A stretch of DNA of 64,000 bases from Desulfovibrio piger ATCC 29098 (lineage in GTDB: Bacteria; Desulfobacterota; Desulfovibrionia; Desulfovibrionales; Desulfovibrionaceae). Location: assembly GCF_000156375.1 (NCBI RefSeq), contig NZ_DS996360.1, positions 118,487-182,486 of the forward strand, written 5' to 3'. This document shows positions 8,831 to 18,491 of this stretch, piece by piece; within the stretch, counting starts at the first letter, position 1, and each line of letters opens with the position of its first letter. The notes beneath the pieces are model-generated. The model was not told the origin of the DNA and did no database searches. It was given only the letters and a program-made list of their open reading frames with translations. The translations under genes were made by a program, and so were the position numbers.

Positions 8831-11083
8831 ATGGGCAAGCAGCTGATCATCGTGGAATCGCCGGCCAAGGTGAAGACCATCAAGAAATTTCTGGGACCGC
8901 AGTACATGGTGCAGGCCAGCGTGGGCCATGTGCGCGACCTGCCGTCCAGCAGTCTGGGCGTGGACGAAGCCAACGATTTTGCCCCCCAGTACGAGATCAT
9001 CGACAACAAGAAGAACGTGGTCAGCGAGCTGCGCAGCGCCGCGGCCAAGGCCGATACCGTCTATCTGGCCCCCGACCCGGACCGCGAAGGGGAGGCCATC
9101 GCCTGGCATGTGGCGGAGCTGATCCGCGACAAGGCCAAGGACATCAAGCGCATCCAGTTCAACGAGATCACCGCCCGCGCCGTCAAGGAGGCCCTGGCCC
9201 ATCCGCGCGAGCTCAACCAGCACCTTTTCGATGCCCAGCAGGCCCGGCGCGTGCTGGACCGCCTGGTGGGCTACAAGATCTCGCCCCTGCTCTGGAAGAC
9301 CATCAAGCGCGGCATCTCCGCCGGGCGCGTGCAGTCCGTGGCCCTGCGCCTCATCGTGGAGCGCGAGGCCGAGCGGGCCGCCTTCAAGCCGGAAGAATAT
9401 TGGCTGTTCAAGGCCCTGCTGGGTGCCGAAGTGCCGCCCTCCGTGCGGGCGGAACTGGCGCGCATCGGCGGCAAGAAGGCCGTGATCCGCAATGCCGAGG
9501 AGGCCAATGCCCTGGAGGCCGAGCTCAAGGGCCAGCCCTTCGTGGTGGAGAGCGTGGAGCAGAAGGAGCGCGAGCGCGCGCCGCAGCCGCCCTTCATCAC
9601 CTCCACCCTGCAGCAGGCCGCCAACCAGCGTCTTTCCTACACGGCCAAGCGCACCATGAACATCGCCCAGCGCCTTTACGAAGGCGTGGAGATGGAAGAC
9701 GGCAGCATCACGGCCCTCATCACCTACATGCGTACCGACTCCACCCGCATCGCCGACGAGGCCCGGCAGGCGGCGCATGACTTCATCCAGCGCGAGTTCG
9801 GCAACGATTATCTGCCGGCCAAGAAGCGCGTCTACAAGACCAAGAGCGGCGCGCAGGACGCCCACGAAGCCATCCGCCCCGTGGATGTGAACATCACGCC
9901 CGAGATGGTCAAGGCGGCCCTGCCCCCAGACCAGTACAACCTGTACCGCCTGATCTGGTCGCGCTTCGTGGCCTCGCAGATGGCCGGGGCGCGCTTCCAC
10001 GACACCACGGTGACCGTGGCCTGCGGCCGTACCCAGTGGAAGGCCAAGGGCGAGCGCCTGCTCTTTCCCGGCTTTTTGGCCGTGCTGCCCCGCGGCAAGG
10101 ACGAAGGCGATGCCGAGCTGCCGCCCCTGGCGCCCGGCCAGACCCTGAAGCTGGAAAAACTGGACAAGGAACAGAAGTTCACCCAGCCCCCGGCCCGCTA
10201 CAGCGAAGCCAGCCTGGTGCGCGAGCTGGAAGAGCAGGGCATCGGCCGTCCCTCCACCTACGCCAGCATCATCTCCACCCTGCAGGACCGCGAGTATGTG
10301 AGCCTGCAGGACCGCCACTTCATCCCCACGGATCTGGGGCGCGTGGTCTGCGAGCAGCTGGTGCAGCACTTCCCCCACCTCATGGACGTGGGTTTCACGG
10401 CCGAGATGGAGAGCCTGCTGGACAAGGTGGCCGACGGCGACCAGCAGTGGGTGGACCTGATGCATGCCTTTGCCGCGGATTTCAACCCCACGCTGGCGGC
10501 TGCCGCCAAGAACATGCAGAGCGTCAAGGGCGGCCTGCCCACCGATCTGGCCTGCCCCGACTGCGGCAAGCCCCTGATGATCAAGTTCGGCAAGGCCGGG
10601 CCCTTCCTGGCCTGCAGCGGCTATCCCGACTGCCGCTTCACCAGCAACTTCCAGCGCACCGAGGACGGCCGTCTGGAGATCGTGGCCCCGCAGAAGCCCG
10701 AGCTGGAAAAGGTGGGCGAGTGCCCGCGCTGCGGCAAGGACCTGGTCATCAAGCACGCCCGCACGGGCAGCCGTTTCATCGCCTGCACGGGCTATCCGGA
10801 CTGCAATTATACGGCGCCCATGGCCACGGGCGTCATGTGCCCGCGCTGCGGCGAAGGCCGCATGGTGGAAAAGAGCACCAAGCGCGGCAAGCTTTTCTAT
10901 TCCTGCGACCGCTACCCGCAATGTGATTTCGCCCTGTGGGACAAGCCCGTGCCCGGCCCCTGCCCGCGTTGTGACTCCCCGTATCTGGTGGAGAAGCGCG
11001 GCCGCGACGGCAGCGTCAAGGTCATGTGCCCCACCAAGGGCTGCGGCTATGTGAAAGGAGGCGACGATGGACAGGAAGCCTAA
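8831..11083 (+). CDS. topA: DNA topoisomerase I
   Basis: Type IA topoisomerase that relaxes negative supercoils by single-strand passage. The 750-residue protein begins with the Toprim motif LIIVESPAKVKTI and has APDPDREGEAIAWH for metal binding. The active-site tyrosine lies in ITYMRTDSTRIADEA. The C-terminus carries four CxxC zinc ribbons (CPDCGKP, CPRCGKD, CPRCGEG, CPRCDSP). The ATG at 8831 has AAGGGA upstream and places the Toprim at its normal position; the frame is open far upstream but that part is not coding. The XdhC-type gene starts inside its last 17 bp. Confidence 0.97.
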   Translation: MGKQLIIVESPAKVKTIKKFLGPQYMVQASVGHVRDLPSSSLGVDEANDFAPQYEIIDNKKNVVSELRSAAAKADTVYLAPDPDREGEAIAWHVAELIRDKAKDIKRIQFNEITARAVKEALAHPRELNQHLFDAQQARRVLDRLVGYKISPLLWKTIKRGISAGRVQSVALRLIVEREAERAAFKPEEYWLFKALLGAEVPPSVRAELARIGGKKAVIRNAEEANALEAELKGQPFVVESVEQKERERAPQPPFITSTLQQAANQRLSYTAKRTMNIAQRLYEGVEMEDGSITALITYMRTDSTRIADEARQAAHDFIQREFGNDYLPAKKRVYKTKSGAQDAHEAIRPVDVNITPEMVKAALPPDQYNLYRLIWSRFVASQMAGARFHDTTVTVACGRTQWKAKGERLLFPGFLAVLPRGKDEGDAELPPLAPGQTLKLEKLDKEQKFTQPPARYSEASLVRELEEQGIGRPSTYASIISTLQDREYVSLQDRHFIPTDLGRVVCEQLVQHFPHLMDVGFTAEMESLLDKVADGDQQWVDLMHAFAADFNPTLAAAAKNMQSVKGGLPTDLACPDCGKPLMIKFGKAGPFLACSGYPDCRFTSNFQRTEDGRLEIVAPQKPELEKVGECPRCGKDLVIKHARTGSRFIACTGYPDCNYTAPMATGVMCPRCGEGRMVEKSTKRGKLFYSCDRYPQCDFALWDKPVPGPCPRCDSPYLVEKRGRDGSVKVMCPTKGCGYVKGGDDGQEA

Positions 11084-12185
11084 TGCGCCGGCCTCGCCGG
11101 TGCTGGTGAGCGCCCCGGTGGACGGCCTGGGCGTACCGCTGAACCTGGAGGCCCGTGCGGCCCAGCTGCTGGACGAAGGGCAGGCCGTGGTCCTGCTGAC
11201 CGTGGTGGAGCGCGAAGGCTCGGCCCCGCGTGCCGCCGGCACCCGTGCCCTGCTGACCGCCGCCGGTCTGGAAGGCACCGTGGGCGGCGGCCTGCTGGAG
11301 GCCCGCGCCGTGGAGGCGGCCAACGTCTGCCTGAAGGAAGGGCGCTCCGCTCGTGTGCGTTGCGATCTTACCGGCCTTGGCCCCGACAGCGACATGATCT
11401 GCGGCGGCAGCATGGATCTGCTTTGCGAATATCTGGCGCCTGCGCAGGCGCCCCTGTTCCGTGCGGCGGACGCGGCCCTGAAAGCCGGGCTGACCGGCAT
11501 CTGGCTGCTGGACGTGAGCCGGGCCGACGCGCCCGTGCGTGACCTGTATCTGGATGCGCTGCCCCAGGGCCAGCCCCTGGTGGCTGGCCTGCACGAGGGC
11601 GCGGAAGCCGTCCGTCCGTTGCTGGCCGGGCGCAAGGGCCGTCCCGGCCTGGTGCGGGAAGGCCTGGTGGAACGCTATGTGGAGGCCCTGGACGCACCGC
11701 CGGTGCTGCTGCTCTGCGGCGGCGGCCATGTGTCGCTGGAGACGGCCCGTCTGGCCCATGCCGCCGGTTTCGTGGTGGACGTGGTGGACGACCGTGCGGA
11801 GTTCGCCGATCCCCGGCGCTTCCCCATGGCCCGGCGTTGCCTGACGCTGCCGGCCTTCGAGGATCTGGCGGCGCGCTGCGGCATCGGCCGGCACCATTAT
11901 GTGGCCATCATGACCCGCGGCCACAGCTTCGACCGCGAGGTCCTGGCCCAGGCCCTGGGAACGGACGCCTTCTATATTGGTATGATCGGCAGCAGCAGCA
12001 AAAAAGCCTCGGTGTACAAGGCGCTGCGTGCGCAGGGCGTCAGCGATGCGGCCCTGGACAAGGTCTGCTGCCCCATCGGTCTGGGCATCGGCGCGGACAC
12101 GCCGCAGCAGATCGCCGTCTCCGTGGTGGCCGAGCTCATGGCCGCCAGGGCGGGGACGCTGGAGGCTCTTCGGGCGGCCCGCTGA
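11067..12185 (+). CDS. XdhC/CoxI family molybdoenzyme maturation factor
   Basis: A 372-residue protein related to XdhC, which inserts and sulfurates the molybdenum cofactor of xanthine-dehydrogenase-type enzymes. The N-terminal XdhC_CoxI domain has REGSAPRAAGTRALL. The C-terminal Rossmann domain has VLLLCGGGHVSLETARLA, VDDRAEF, TRGHSFDRE, IGMIGSSSKK and GLGIGADTPQQIA. It overlaps topA by 17 bp with an AAAGGAGG ribosome site inside topA, so it is translationally coupled. No molybdenum hydroxylase is nearby; a target such as an aldehyde oxidoreductase elsewhere is inferred. Confidence 0.85.
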   Translation: MDRKPNAPASPVLVSAPVDGLGVPLNLEARAAQLLDEGQAVVLLTVVEREGSAPRAAGTRALLTAAGLEGTVGGGLLEARAVEAANVCLKEGRSARVRCDLTGLGPDSDMICGGSMDLLCEYLAPAQAPLFRAADAALKAGLTGIWLLDVSRADAPVRDLYLDALPQGQPLVAGLHEGAEAVRPLLAGRKGRPGLVREGLVERYVEALDAPPVLLLCGGGHVSLETARLAHAAGFVVDVVDDRAEFADPRRFPMARRCLTLPAFEDLAARCGIGRHHYVAIMTRGHSFDREVLAQALGTDAFYIGMIGSSSKKASVYKALRAQGVSDAALDKVCCPIGLGIGADTPQQIAVSVVAELMAARAGTLEALRAAR

Positions 12186-12229
12186 GGCCGTGGAGGCCCT
12201 CAAAAAAAGTGATTTAAAAATATCTAATT

Positions 12230-12278
12230 ATTCCAATAAGTTATAAGAAAAAAGTACGGTTCGCTAACCTATTGGAAT
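12230..12278. promoter_or_regulatory. Inverted repeat upstream of RND operon
   Basis: Perfect 9-bp arms ATTCCAATA (12230-12238) and TATTGGAAT (12270-12278), extended imperfectly inward (AGTTA/TAACC), separated by 31 bp in an AT-rich island. Candidate operator for a regulator of the efflux operon; no regulator gene is adjacent. Confidence 0.45.
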
Positions 12279-12328
12279 AAAAAGATTTTTCTTTATTGAA
12301 CCTTAAGAGCAAGATAAGCCTGCATTTC

Positions 12329-12356
12329 TTGACGCATTTTGCAAAAAATGTTTAGC
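12329..12356 (+). promoter_or_regulatory. Possible promoter of RND operon
   Basis: TTGACG, 16 bp, TTTAGC about 80 bp before the adaptor gene. The -10 match is modest. Confidence 0.35.
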
Positions 12357-12365
12357 AGGGGATTC

Positions 12366-12394
12366 AAAGCCCGCTCGCTTTGCGGGCGGGCTTT
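12366..12394 (+). terminator. Hairpin in RND operon leader
   Basis: AAAGCCCGC (12366-12374) pairs with GCGGGCTTT (12386-12394); an alternative inner pairing with GCGGGC at 12382 is possible. It sits between the probable promoter and the first gene, so it could be the xdhC terminator or an attenuator. Confidence 0.45.
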
Positions 12395-12436
12395 CCACGT
12401 ATCGGCAGTTCGCTGCTGTCCCAGGAGTAAGATATC

Positions 12437-13561
12437 ATGACCGGAAAACAGACCATTCTGGCAACGCTGCTGTTGCTTCTCTGTTTCAGCCTTGCGGCAT
12501 GCAAGGATGAAGGTGCTCAAAAAGGTCAGATGCCCGCCCCGCCGGTGGGCGTCTTCCAGGTGGAAGCCAAGGACGTGCCCTGGCCTTCCGAATTCCAGGC
12601 CCAGGCCTCCGGCTCCCGGTCCGTCGAAGTGCGTGCCCGTGTGCAGGGCATCATCGAGAAGCGCCTGTACCGCGAAGGCGAGTTCGTCAAGGCCGGCCAG
12701 CTCATGTTCCAGATCGAGCGCGACCAGTACGAGGCCGCCGTGCAGCAGGCCGAGGCCCAGTACGACAGCGCCAAGCGCGAATGGAACCGTGTGCGCCCCC
12801 TGTTCGCCAAGAACGCCGTTTCCCAGAAGGATCGCGACAACGCCAAGGCCGCCTATGACAACGCCAAGGCCGCCCTGCGCGCCGCCAAGATCAATCTGGA
12901 CTACTGCCAGGTGGTGGCCCCCGTGTCCGGTTACAGCTCCAAGGAAAGCTTCACGCCCGGCAACCTGGTCAGCAACAACTCCCTGCTGACCTACGTGGAC
13001 CAGACCGATCCCATGTACATCGACTTCTCCATCGCCGCGCCGCAGCACATGCGCCGTCAGCAGCTGGCCGCCGAAGGCCGCCTGCGCTTCCCCGAAGGCA
13101 ATGTCTACAAGGCCCGCCTGCGTCTGCTGGACGGCAGCATGTACCAGGGCGAAGGCCAGGTGGACTTCATCGACAGCCGCGTGCAGCCCGAGACCGGCGT
13201 GGTGCAGGCCCGTGCCTCCTTCGCCAACAGCGACGGCCAGATCATGCCCGGCCAGTACGTGCGCATCTTCATGGACGGCGACGTGCTGGTCAACGCCGTG
13301 CTCATCCCCCAGAAGGCCGTGCTCATCACCCAGAAGGGTTCCTTCGTCATGACCCTGGACAAGGACAACGTGGTCGGCACCCAGAAGGTGACGGTCAGCG
13401 AGACCATCGGCGACATGTACCTTGTGGACTCCGGCCTCAAGGGCGGGGAACGCATCATCTGTGAAGGCATGGTCAAGGCCCGTCCCGGTGCCAAGGTCAG
13501 CGTCATGGGTGACGGACAGGCCCAGAAGGGACAGGCCGCCCAGAAGACCGCTCAGAAGTAG
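12437..13561 (+). CDS. RND efflux periplasmic adaptor (MexA/AcrA type)
   Basis: Membrane-fusion subunit of a tripartite RND pump, anchored to the inner membrane by a lipid at the Cys of the FSLAACKDE lipobox. The 374-residue protein shows the usual order: lipoyl half-motifs (VEVRARVQGIIEKRLYREG and LDYCQVVAPVSGYSS), a coiled-coil hairpin around residues 95-150, a beta barrel, and a membrane-proximal domain. A Lys/Gln/Ala tail ends it. AGGAG lies before the ATG. It leads an operon with the pump (10 bp downstream) and the outer-membrane channel; substrates cannot be told from sequence. Confidence 0.93.
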   Translation: MTGKQTILATLLLLLCFSLAACKDEGAQKGQMPAPPVGVFQVEAKDVPWPSEFQAQASGSRSVEVRARVQGIIEKRLYREGEFVKAGQLMFQIERDQYEAAVQQAEAQYDSAKREWNRVRPLFAKNAVSQKDRDNAKAAYDNAKAALRAAKINLDYCQVVAPVSGYSSKESFTPGNLVSNNSLLTYVDQTDPMYIDFSIAAPQHMRRQQLAAEGRLRFPEGNVYKARLRLLDGSMYQGEGQVDFIDSRVQPETGVVQARASFANSDGQIMPGQYVRIFMDGDVLVNAVLIPQKAVLITQKGSFVMTLDKDNVVGTQKVTVSETIGDMYLVDSGLKGGERIICEGMVKARPGAKVSVMGDGQAQKGQAAQKTAQK

Positions 13562-13571
13562 GTGATGGTCT

Positions 13572-16500
13572 ATGGCAGCTTCGGCAAAACCAAATATCTT
13601 TTTGCGCAGACCGATCCTTTCGTCGGTCATCTCCATCGTGATCACGCTGGTGGGCGCGCTGGCCATGAAGGCCCTGCCCATCGCCCAGTATCCTGAACTG
13701 GTGCCGCCCACGGTCAACGTGACGGTCTTCTATCCCGGCGCTTCGGCCGAGACCATCGCCGGTACCGTGCTGGCCCCCCTGGAAGTGAACATCAACGGCG
13801 TGGAAAACATGCTCTACATGACGTCCACGGCCTCCTCGGGTTCCGGTTCGGGCTCCATCAACGTCTATTTCAGTCTGGGCACCGACCCGGACATGGCCCT
13901 GGTCAACGTCAACAACAAGGTCAACCTGGCCCAGACCACACTGCCCGAGACCGTGCGTCTGCAGGGCGTGCAGGTGACCAAGCGTTCACCGGCCATGCTG
14001 CAGATCATCGCCCTGTACTCGCCTGACGGGCGCTATGACGCCGTGTACCTGCACAACTACATGCAGGTGAACGTGGCCGACGAACTCAAGCGTGTGCCCG
14101 GCGTGGGCGACGTGAACGTGTTCGGTTACATGGACTACTCCATGCGCATCTGGCTCGTCCCGGACAAGCTGGCCAAGTACGGCGTCACCGTGGGCGAGAT
14201 CGCCGCGGCCATCCAGGAGCAGAACTCGCAGTTCTCCCCCGGCCGTCTGGGCGACGCGCCCATGCCCGATACCGCCCAGCTCTCCTGGCAGATCGACACC
14301 AAGGGCCGTCTGGCCACGCCGCAGGAGTTCGGCGAGATCATCATCCGTACCGGTGAGGACAGCGCCATGCTGCGCCTCAAGGACGTGGCCCGCATCGAGA
14401 TGGGGGGCAAGGACTACAGCGTCAGCAGCGAATACAACGGCATGGTGACCCGCGCCATGGGTATCTACCTGCTGCCCGGCGCCAACGCCATCGCCACCGG
14501 CGAGGCCGTCACCGCCCGCATGCAGGAACTGTCCAAGAACTTCCCCGAGGGCATCGACTACAAGATCGTCGTGGACACCAACGACTTCGTTATGGAATCC
14601 ATCAACGAAGTGGTCCACACCCTGGTGGAAGCCATGATCCTGGTGTTCCTGGTGGTGTTCATCTTCCTGCAGAACTGGCGCGCCACCCTTATCCCCTGCA
14701 TCGCCGTGCCCGTGTCCATCATCGGTACCTTCGCGGGCATGTTCGCCCTGGGCTACACCATCAATACCCTGACCCTGTTCGGTATGGTGCTGGCCATCGG
14801 TATCGTGGTGGACGACGCCATCGTGGTGCTGGAGAACGTGGAACGCATCATGAGCACCGAGCACCTGCCGCCCAAGGAAGCCACGGCCAAAGCCATGAGC
14901 GAAGTGACGGCCCCCGTTATCGCCATCGTGCTGGTGCTCTGCGCCGTGTTCATCCCCGTGTCCTTCATGGGCGGCCTGGCGGGCCAGATGTACAAGCAGT
15001 TCGCCATCACCATCTCGGTGTCCGTGGTGCTTTCGGGCATCGTGGCCCTGACGCTGACCCCGGCCCTGTGCTCCCTGCTGCTCAAGCCGCATGCGCATGA
15101 CCATCAGCCGGCCAAGCCCTTCGTCGTCTTCAACTACTTCTTCGGCAAGACCACGCACCGCTATGTGCGTACGGTGCGCTTCATCAAGGACCACGGCCTG
15201 ATCTCCATGGCCCTCTTCGGCTGCATGATCGTCAGCCTTGTCTTCCTGTTCCGGGTGGTCCCCGGCGGCCTGGTGCCCAACGAAGACCAGGGCTACATCC
15301 TGGGCATGACCATCCTGGACGACGGCGCCGTGCAGAACCGCACCCGTGACGTGACCCGCGTGGTCATGGACGTGCTGCGCAAGAACCCGGCCGTGGACAC
15401 GGTCATGACCCTGAACGGCCTGGACATCACCTCCATGTCGTCCAAGAGCAACTACGGTACCTTCTTTGCCGTGCTCAAGCCCTGGAGCGAACGCACCACG
15501 CCGGAGAGCAGCGCCTCGGCCATCAGTACCAAGGTGCTGGGCGTGACCATGATGCAGCCCGAAGCCGTGACCATCGGCTTCACGCCGCCGCCCATCAGCG
15601 GCATGTCCACCACGGGCGGTTTTGAAGGCTTCATCCAGATGCGCGGTGCCGGCACCAGCCAGGATCTGGAAGCCACGGCCAATGCCTTCGTGGCAGAAGC
15701 CACGTCCCGTGACGAGAACGGCCAGCCCAAGTATCCGGCCATCGGTACCCTGCGCAGCCTGTTCTCCACCGGCGCCCCGCAGCTCTACGCCAACCTGGAC
15801 CGTGAGCGCTGCAAGGACATGGGCATCAGCATCAGCGATGTCTTCACGGCCATGAACGCCACCTTCGGTGCGCTCTACGTCAACGACTTCAACTACCTGG
15901 GCCGTACCTTCCAGGTGCGCATGCAGGCCGAGGCCGATTACCGCCTGCTGCCCGAGTCCCTGCACGACATCTTCGTGCGGACCAACAAGGGCGGCATGGT
16001 GCCCCTGGACGCCATCATGACCCTGGAACGCCGCACGGCGCCCCAGACCATGGAACGTTACAACGTGTTCCCCGCCGCCCACCTCATGGGCGAACCGGCC
16101 CCCGGCTATTCTTCCGGTCAGGCCCTGGAAGCCATGGAACAAGTGGCGGAAAAAATGCTGTCCAGCGATTACGGCCTGGGCTGGGTCGGTTCGGCCCTGC
16201 AGGAAAAGCTGGCCAGCGCCGACACCACCGTCATCTTCGTGCTGGCGCTCGTCATGGTCTTCCTGATCCTGGCCGCCCAGTACGAAAGCTGGTCGCTGCC
16301 GCTGGCCGTGCTCACGGCCGTGCCCTTCGGCGTGTTCGGAGCCCTGGTGGCCACCTGGCTGCGCGACCTGTCCAATGACGTGTACTTCCAGGTGGCCCTG
16401 GTCACCCTGGTGGGCCTGGCCGCCAAAAACGCCATCCTGATCGTGGAATTCGCCGTCGAGGCCTGGCGCGGCGGGCGCAGTCTGGACGTGGCCGCCATGC

Positions 16501-16772
16501 ATGCGGCGCGCCTGCGCTTCCGTCCCATCGTCATGACCTCGCTGGCCTTCATCCTGGGCTGCGTGCCGCTGGCCATCAGCTCCGGCGCCGGTGCCAACAG
16601 CCGTCACGCCATCGGCACCGCCGTGGTGGGCGGCATGCTGGCCGCAACCTGCATCGCCACGCTCTTCGTTCCCTACTTCTTCCGCACCATCATGCGGATC
16701 TCCCTGAAGCTGCAGGGCAAGAAGGATCCCAACGAAGGCAAGAAAAGCTTCGATGAGGAGGAGGATATATGA
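13572..16772 (+). CDS. RND efflux inner-membrane pump (AcrB/MexB type, HAE-1)
   Basis: Proton-driven drug or organic-compound exporter, 1066 residues with 12 membrane helices and two large periplasmic loops. N-terminal IFLRRPILSSVISI and the first-helix pattern are family typical. Transmembrane helix 4 has the proton-relay Asp pair in GIVVDDAIVVLENVER, and helix 10 has the partner Lys in AAKNAILIVEFAVEAW. The closing cytoplasmic tail is acidic and charged. It overlaps the next gene by 4 bp (ATGA), so expression is coupled. Confidence 0.95.
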   Translation: MAASAKPNIFLRRPILSSVISIVITLVGALAMKALPIAQYPELVPPTVNVTVFYPGASAETIAGTVLAPLEVNINGVENMLYMTSTASSGSGSGSINVYFSLGTDPDMALVNVNNKVNLAQTTLPETVRLQGVQVTKRSPAMLQIIALYSPDGRYDAVYLHNYMQVNVADELKRVPGVGDVNVFGYMDYSMRIWLVPDKLAKYGVTVGEIAAAIQEQNSQFSPGRLGDAPMPDTAQLSWQIDTKGRLATPQEFGEIIIRTGEDSAMLRLKDVARIEMGGKDYSVSSEYNGMVTRAMGIYLLPGANAIATGEAVTARMQELSKNFPEGIDYKIVVDTNDFVMESINEVVHTLVEAMILVFLVVFIFLQNWRATLIPCIAVPVSIIGTFAGMFALGYTINTLTLFGMVLAIGIVVDDAIVVLENVERIMSTEHLPPKEATAKAMSEVTAPVIAIVLVLCAVFIPVSFMGGLAGQMYKQFAITISVSVVLSGIVALTLTPALCSLLLKPHAHDHQPAKPFVVFNYFFGKTTHRYVRTVRFIKDHGLISMALFGCMIVSLVFLFRVVPGGLVPNEDQGYILGMTILDDGAVQNRTRDVTRVVMDVLRKNPAVDTVMTLNGLDITSMSSKSNYGTFFAVLKPWSERTTPESSASAISTKVLGVTMMQPEAVTIGFTPPPISGMSTTGGFEGFIQMRGAGTSQDLEATANAFVAEATSRDENGQPKYPAIGTLRSLFSTGAPQLYANLDRERCKDMGISISDVFTAMNATFGALYVNDFNYLGRTFQVRMQAEADYRLLPESLHDIFVRTNKGGMVPLDAIMTLERRTAPQTMERYNVFPAAHLMGEPAPGYSSGQALEAMEQVAEKMLSSDYGLGWVGSALQEKLASADTTVIFVLALVMVFLILAAQYESWSLPLAVLTAVPFGVFGALVATWLRDLSNDVYFQVALVTLVGLAAKNAILIVEFAVEAWRGGRSLDVAAMHAARLRFRPIVMTSLAFILGCVPLAISSGAGANSRHAIGTAVVGGMLAATCIATLFVPYFFRTIMRISLKLQGKKDPNEGKKSFDEEEDI

Positions 16773-18304
16773 CCCCCCTGCTGAAAGCGGGCCTGACGCT
16801 GGTGCTGTGCCTGGCCGTCACGGGCTGCTCCCTGGCTCCCGACTATAAACGTCCCGAGCAGGACATCCCCAAGGAGTGGCGTTCCGTGGATCTGGGGCCC
16901 AGTCCGCTGAACACCGACTGGTGGACCCGCTTCAATGATCCTGTGCTCAATGCCCTGGTGGAAGAAGCCCTGAAGAACAACCAGGATCTGGCGGAAAGCC
17001 TGGCCAAGATCGATTCCGCCGCGGCCAAGCTGGGCGTGGGCACCAGCCAGCTCGCTCCTTCGGTGAGCGGCGCCGGTGCGGCCACCTCGCAGAGCAACTC
17101 CACCAAGATCGCCAACTACAACGATGTGGCGGACCGTTCCTATGTGAACTATCAGGGCCAGCTCTCGGCCAGCTGGGAACTGGACTTCTGGGGCAAGTAC
17201 CGCAACAACTACACCATGTTGTCGGACGTGCTGCTGAACACCGTGGTCAGTCACGAGGCCCTGCGCCTTTCGGTGGCCAGCCAGACGGCCCAGAGCTACT
17301 TTGCCCTGCTGGCCCTGGACATGCAGCTGGCCACGGCCAAGCGTACCCTGCGCACGCGTGAGGACGCCTTCGGCATCTACACCAGCCGCTACCGTCAGGG
17401 CGACATCACGGAGCTTGACTGGCAGCGTGCCCGCGCCGAAGTGGAAACGGCCCGCTCCCAGGTGCACAGCTCCACGGTGGCCGTGGACAGCGCCGAAGCC
17501 AGCCTGGCCGTGCTGCTGGGCCGCTCGCCCCGTGACATCATGAGCGCGGTCATGCCGCGCGGCGGTGACATCAGCAAGCTGCCGGCCCCGCCCGTACTGC
17601 CTGCCGGCCTGCCGTCCGAACTGCTGGAGCGCCGTCCCGACGTGCGCGCCGCCGAGTACATGATCATGGCCTACAACGCCAATATCGGCGTGGCCCGTGC
17701 CGAGTTCTTCCCGTCCATCTCCCTGACGGGCATGCTGGGCACCCTCAGCGCCAGCGTGGTGAACCTGTTCAGCGGGCCCGCGGGTGCCTGGAGCTACGGC
17801 GTGACCGGCTCCATGCCGCTGCTGGACTTCGGCCGTACCTGGTATAACGTCAAGGACGCCGAGGCCCAGAAGGAAGCGGCCATCGCCGTGTACCGCAAGA
17901 CCGTGCAGAACGCCTTCAAGGACGTGCGCACCTCCCTGACCTCCCAGCGCGAGGCCGACGCCATCGTGGCCGCCAGCCAGGCCCAGGTGGACAGCCTGCG
18001 CCGCGCCGCGGAGATCGCCCGCCTGCAGTACGACAACGGCTACACCGACTACCTGACCGTGCTGGATGCCGAACGCCAGCTGTTCAGCGCCGAGCTGAGC
18101 CTGGCCAACGCCCTGCGTGACCGCCTCAATGCCGTGGTCAGCGTGTGCATGGCCCTGGGTGGCGGCTGGCAGGATCCCAACGTCAAGCCCTCCTTCCCGG
18201 TGGCTGACGCGGAAGAGCTGGTCAAGGCCCATGACGCTGCCGGCCAGAAGGCCTCCCAGCCTGTGGCCGCTCCCGCCAAGGAACAGCCCGCCGCCAAGCA
18301 GTAG
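16769..18304 (+). CDS. Outer-membrane efflux channel lipoprotein (OprM/NodT family)
   Basis: Outer-membrane exit duct of the RND pump, 511 residues. It has a lipobox (LAVTGCSLAPDYKRP), the duplicated coiled-coil barrel repeats of the TolC fold (TSRYRQGDITELDWQRA and ARLQYDNGYTDYLTVLDAE), and LLERRPDVRAAE in the second half. Pro/Ala/Lys-rich C-terminal tail. It overlaps the pump gene by 4 bp and is followed by a strong terminator, closing the operon. Confidence 0.94.
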   Translation: MTPLLKAGLTLVLCLAVTGCSLAPDYKRPEQDIPKEWRSVDLGPSPLNTDWWTRFNDPVLNALVEEALKNNQDLAESLAKIDSAAAKLGVGTSQLAPSVSGAGAATSQSNSTKIANYNDVADRSYVNYQGQLSASWELDFWGKYRNNYTMLSDVLLNTVVSHEALRLSVASQTAQSYFALLALDMQLATAKRTLRTREDAFGIYTSRYRQGDITELDWQRARAEVETARSQVHSSTVAVDSAEASLAVLLGRSPRDIMSAVMPRGGDISKLPAPPVLPAGLPSELLERRPDVRAAEYMIMAYNANIGVARAEFFPSISLTGMLGTLSASVVNLFSGPAGAWSYGVTGSMPLLDFGRTWYNVKDAEAQKEAAIAVYRKTVQNAFKDVRTSLTSQREADAIVAASQAQVDSLRRAAEIARLQYDNGYTDYLTVLDAERQLFSAELSLANALRDRLNAVVSVCMALGGGWQDPNVKPSFPVADAEELVKAHDAAGQKASQPVAAPAKEQPAAKQ

Positions 18305-18328
18305 GCACGGCCTTAGCTCAAAAAATAC

Positions 18329-18362
18329 AGGAAGGACGCTCTCGGGCGTCCTTCCTTTTTTT
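18329..18362 (+). terminator. RND operon terminator
   Basis: GGAAGGACGC/GCGTCCTTCC hairpin followed by a run of T, 25 bp after the outer-membrane channel stop. Confidence 0.9.
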
Positions 18363-18491
18363 GTGCCCCATTTATGAGGGGATCCCAAAAAGAGCGGTAC
18401 GAAGGCATCATGGGCCACGAGACGGGCGCAGAGGATGGCCTGCGGCGGGGATGTCTTTACAATCCGGCAGGATGACGGCTATCCTGCCTCC

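Noticed and set aside
13986-16607. 873-codon minus-strand frame
   Set aside because: Antisense to the RND pump, composed of His/Gln/Gly-rich shadow sequence.
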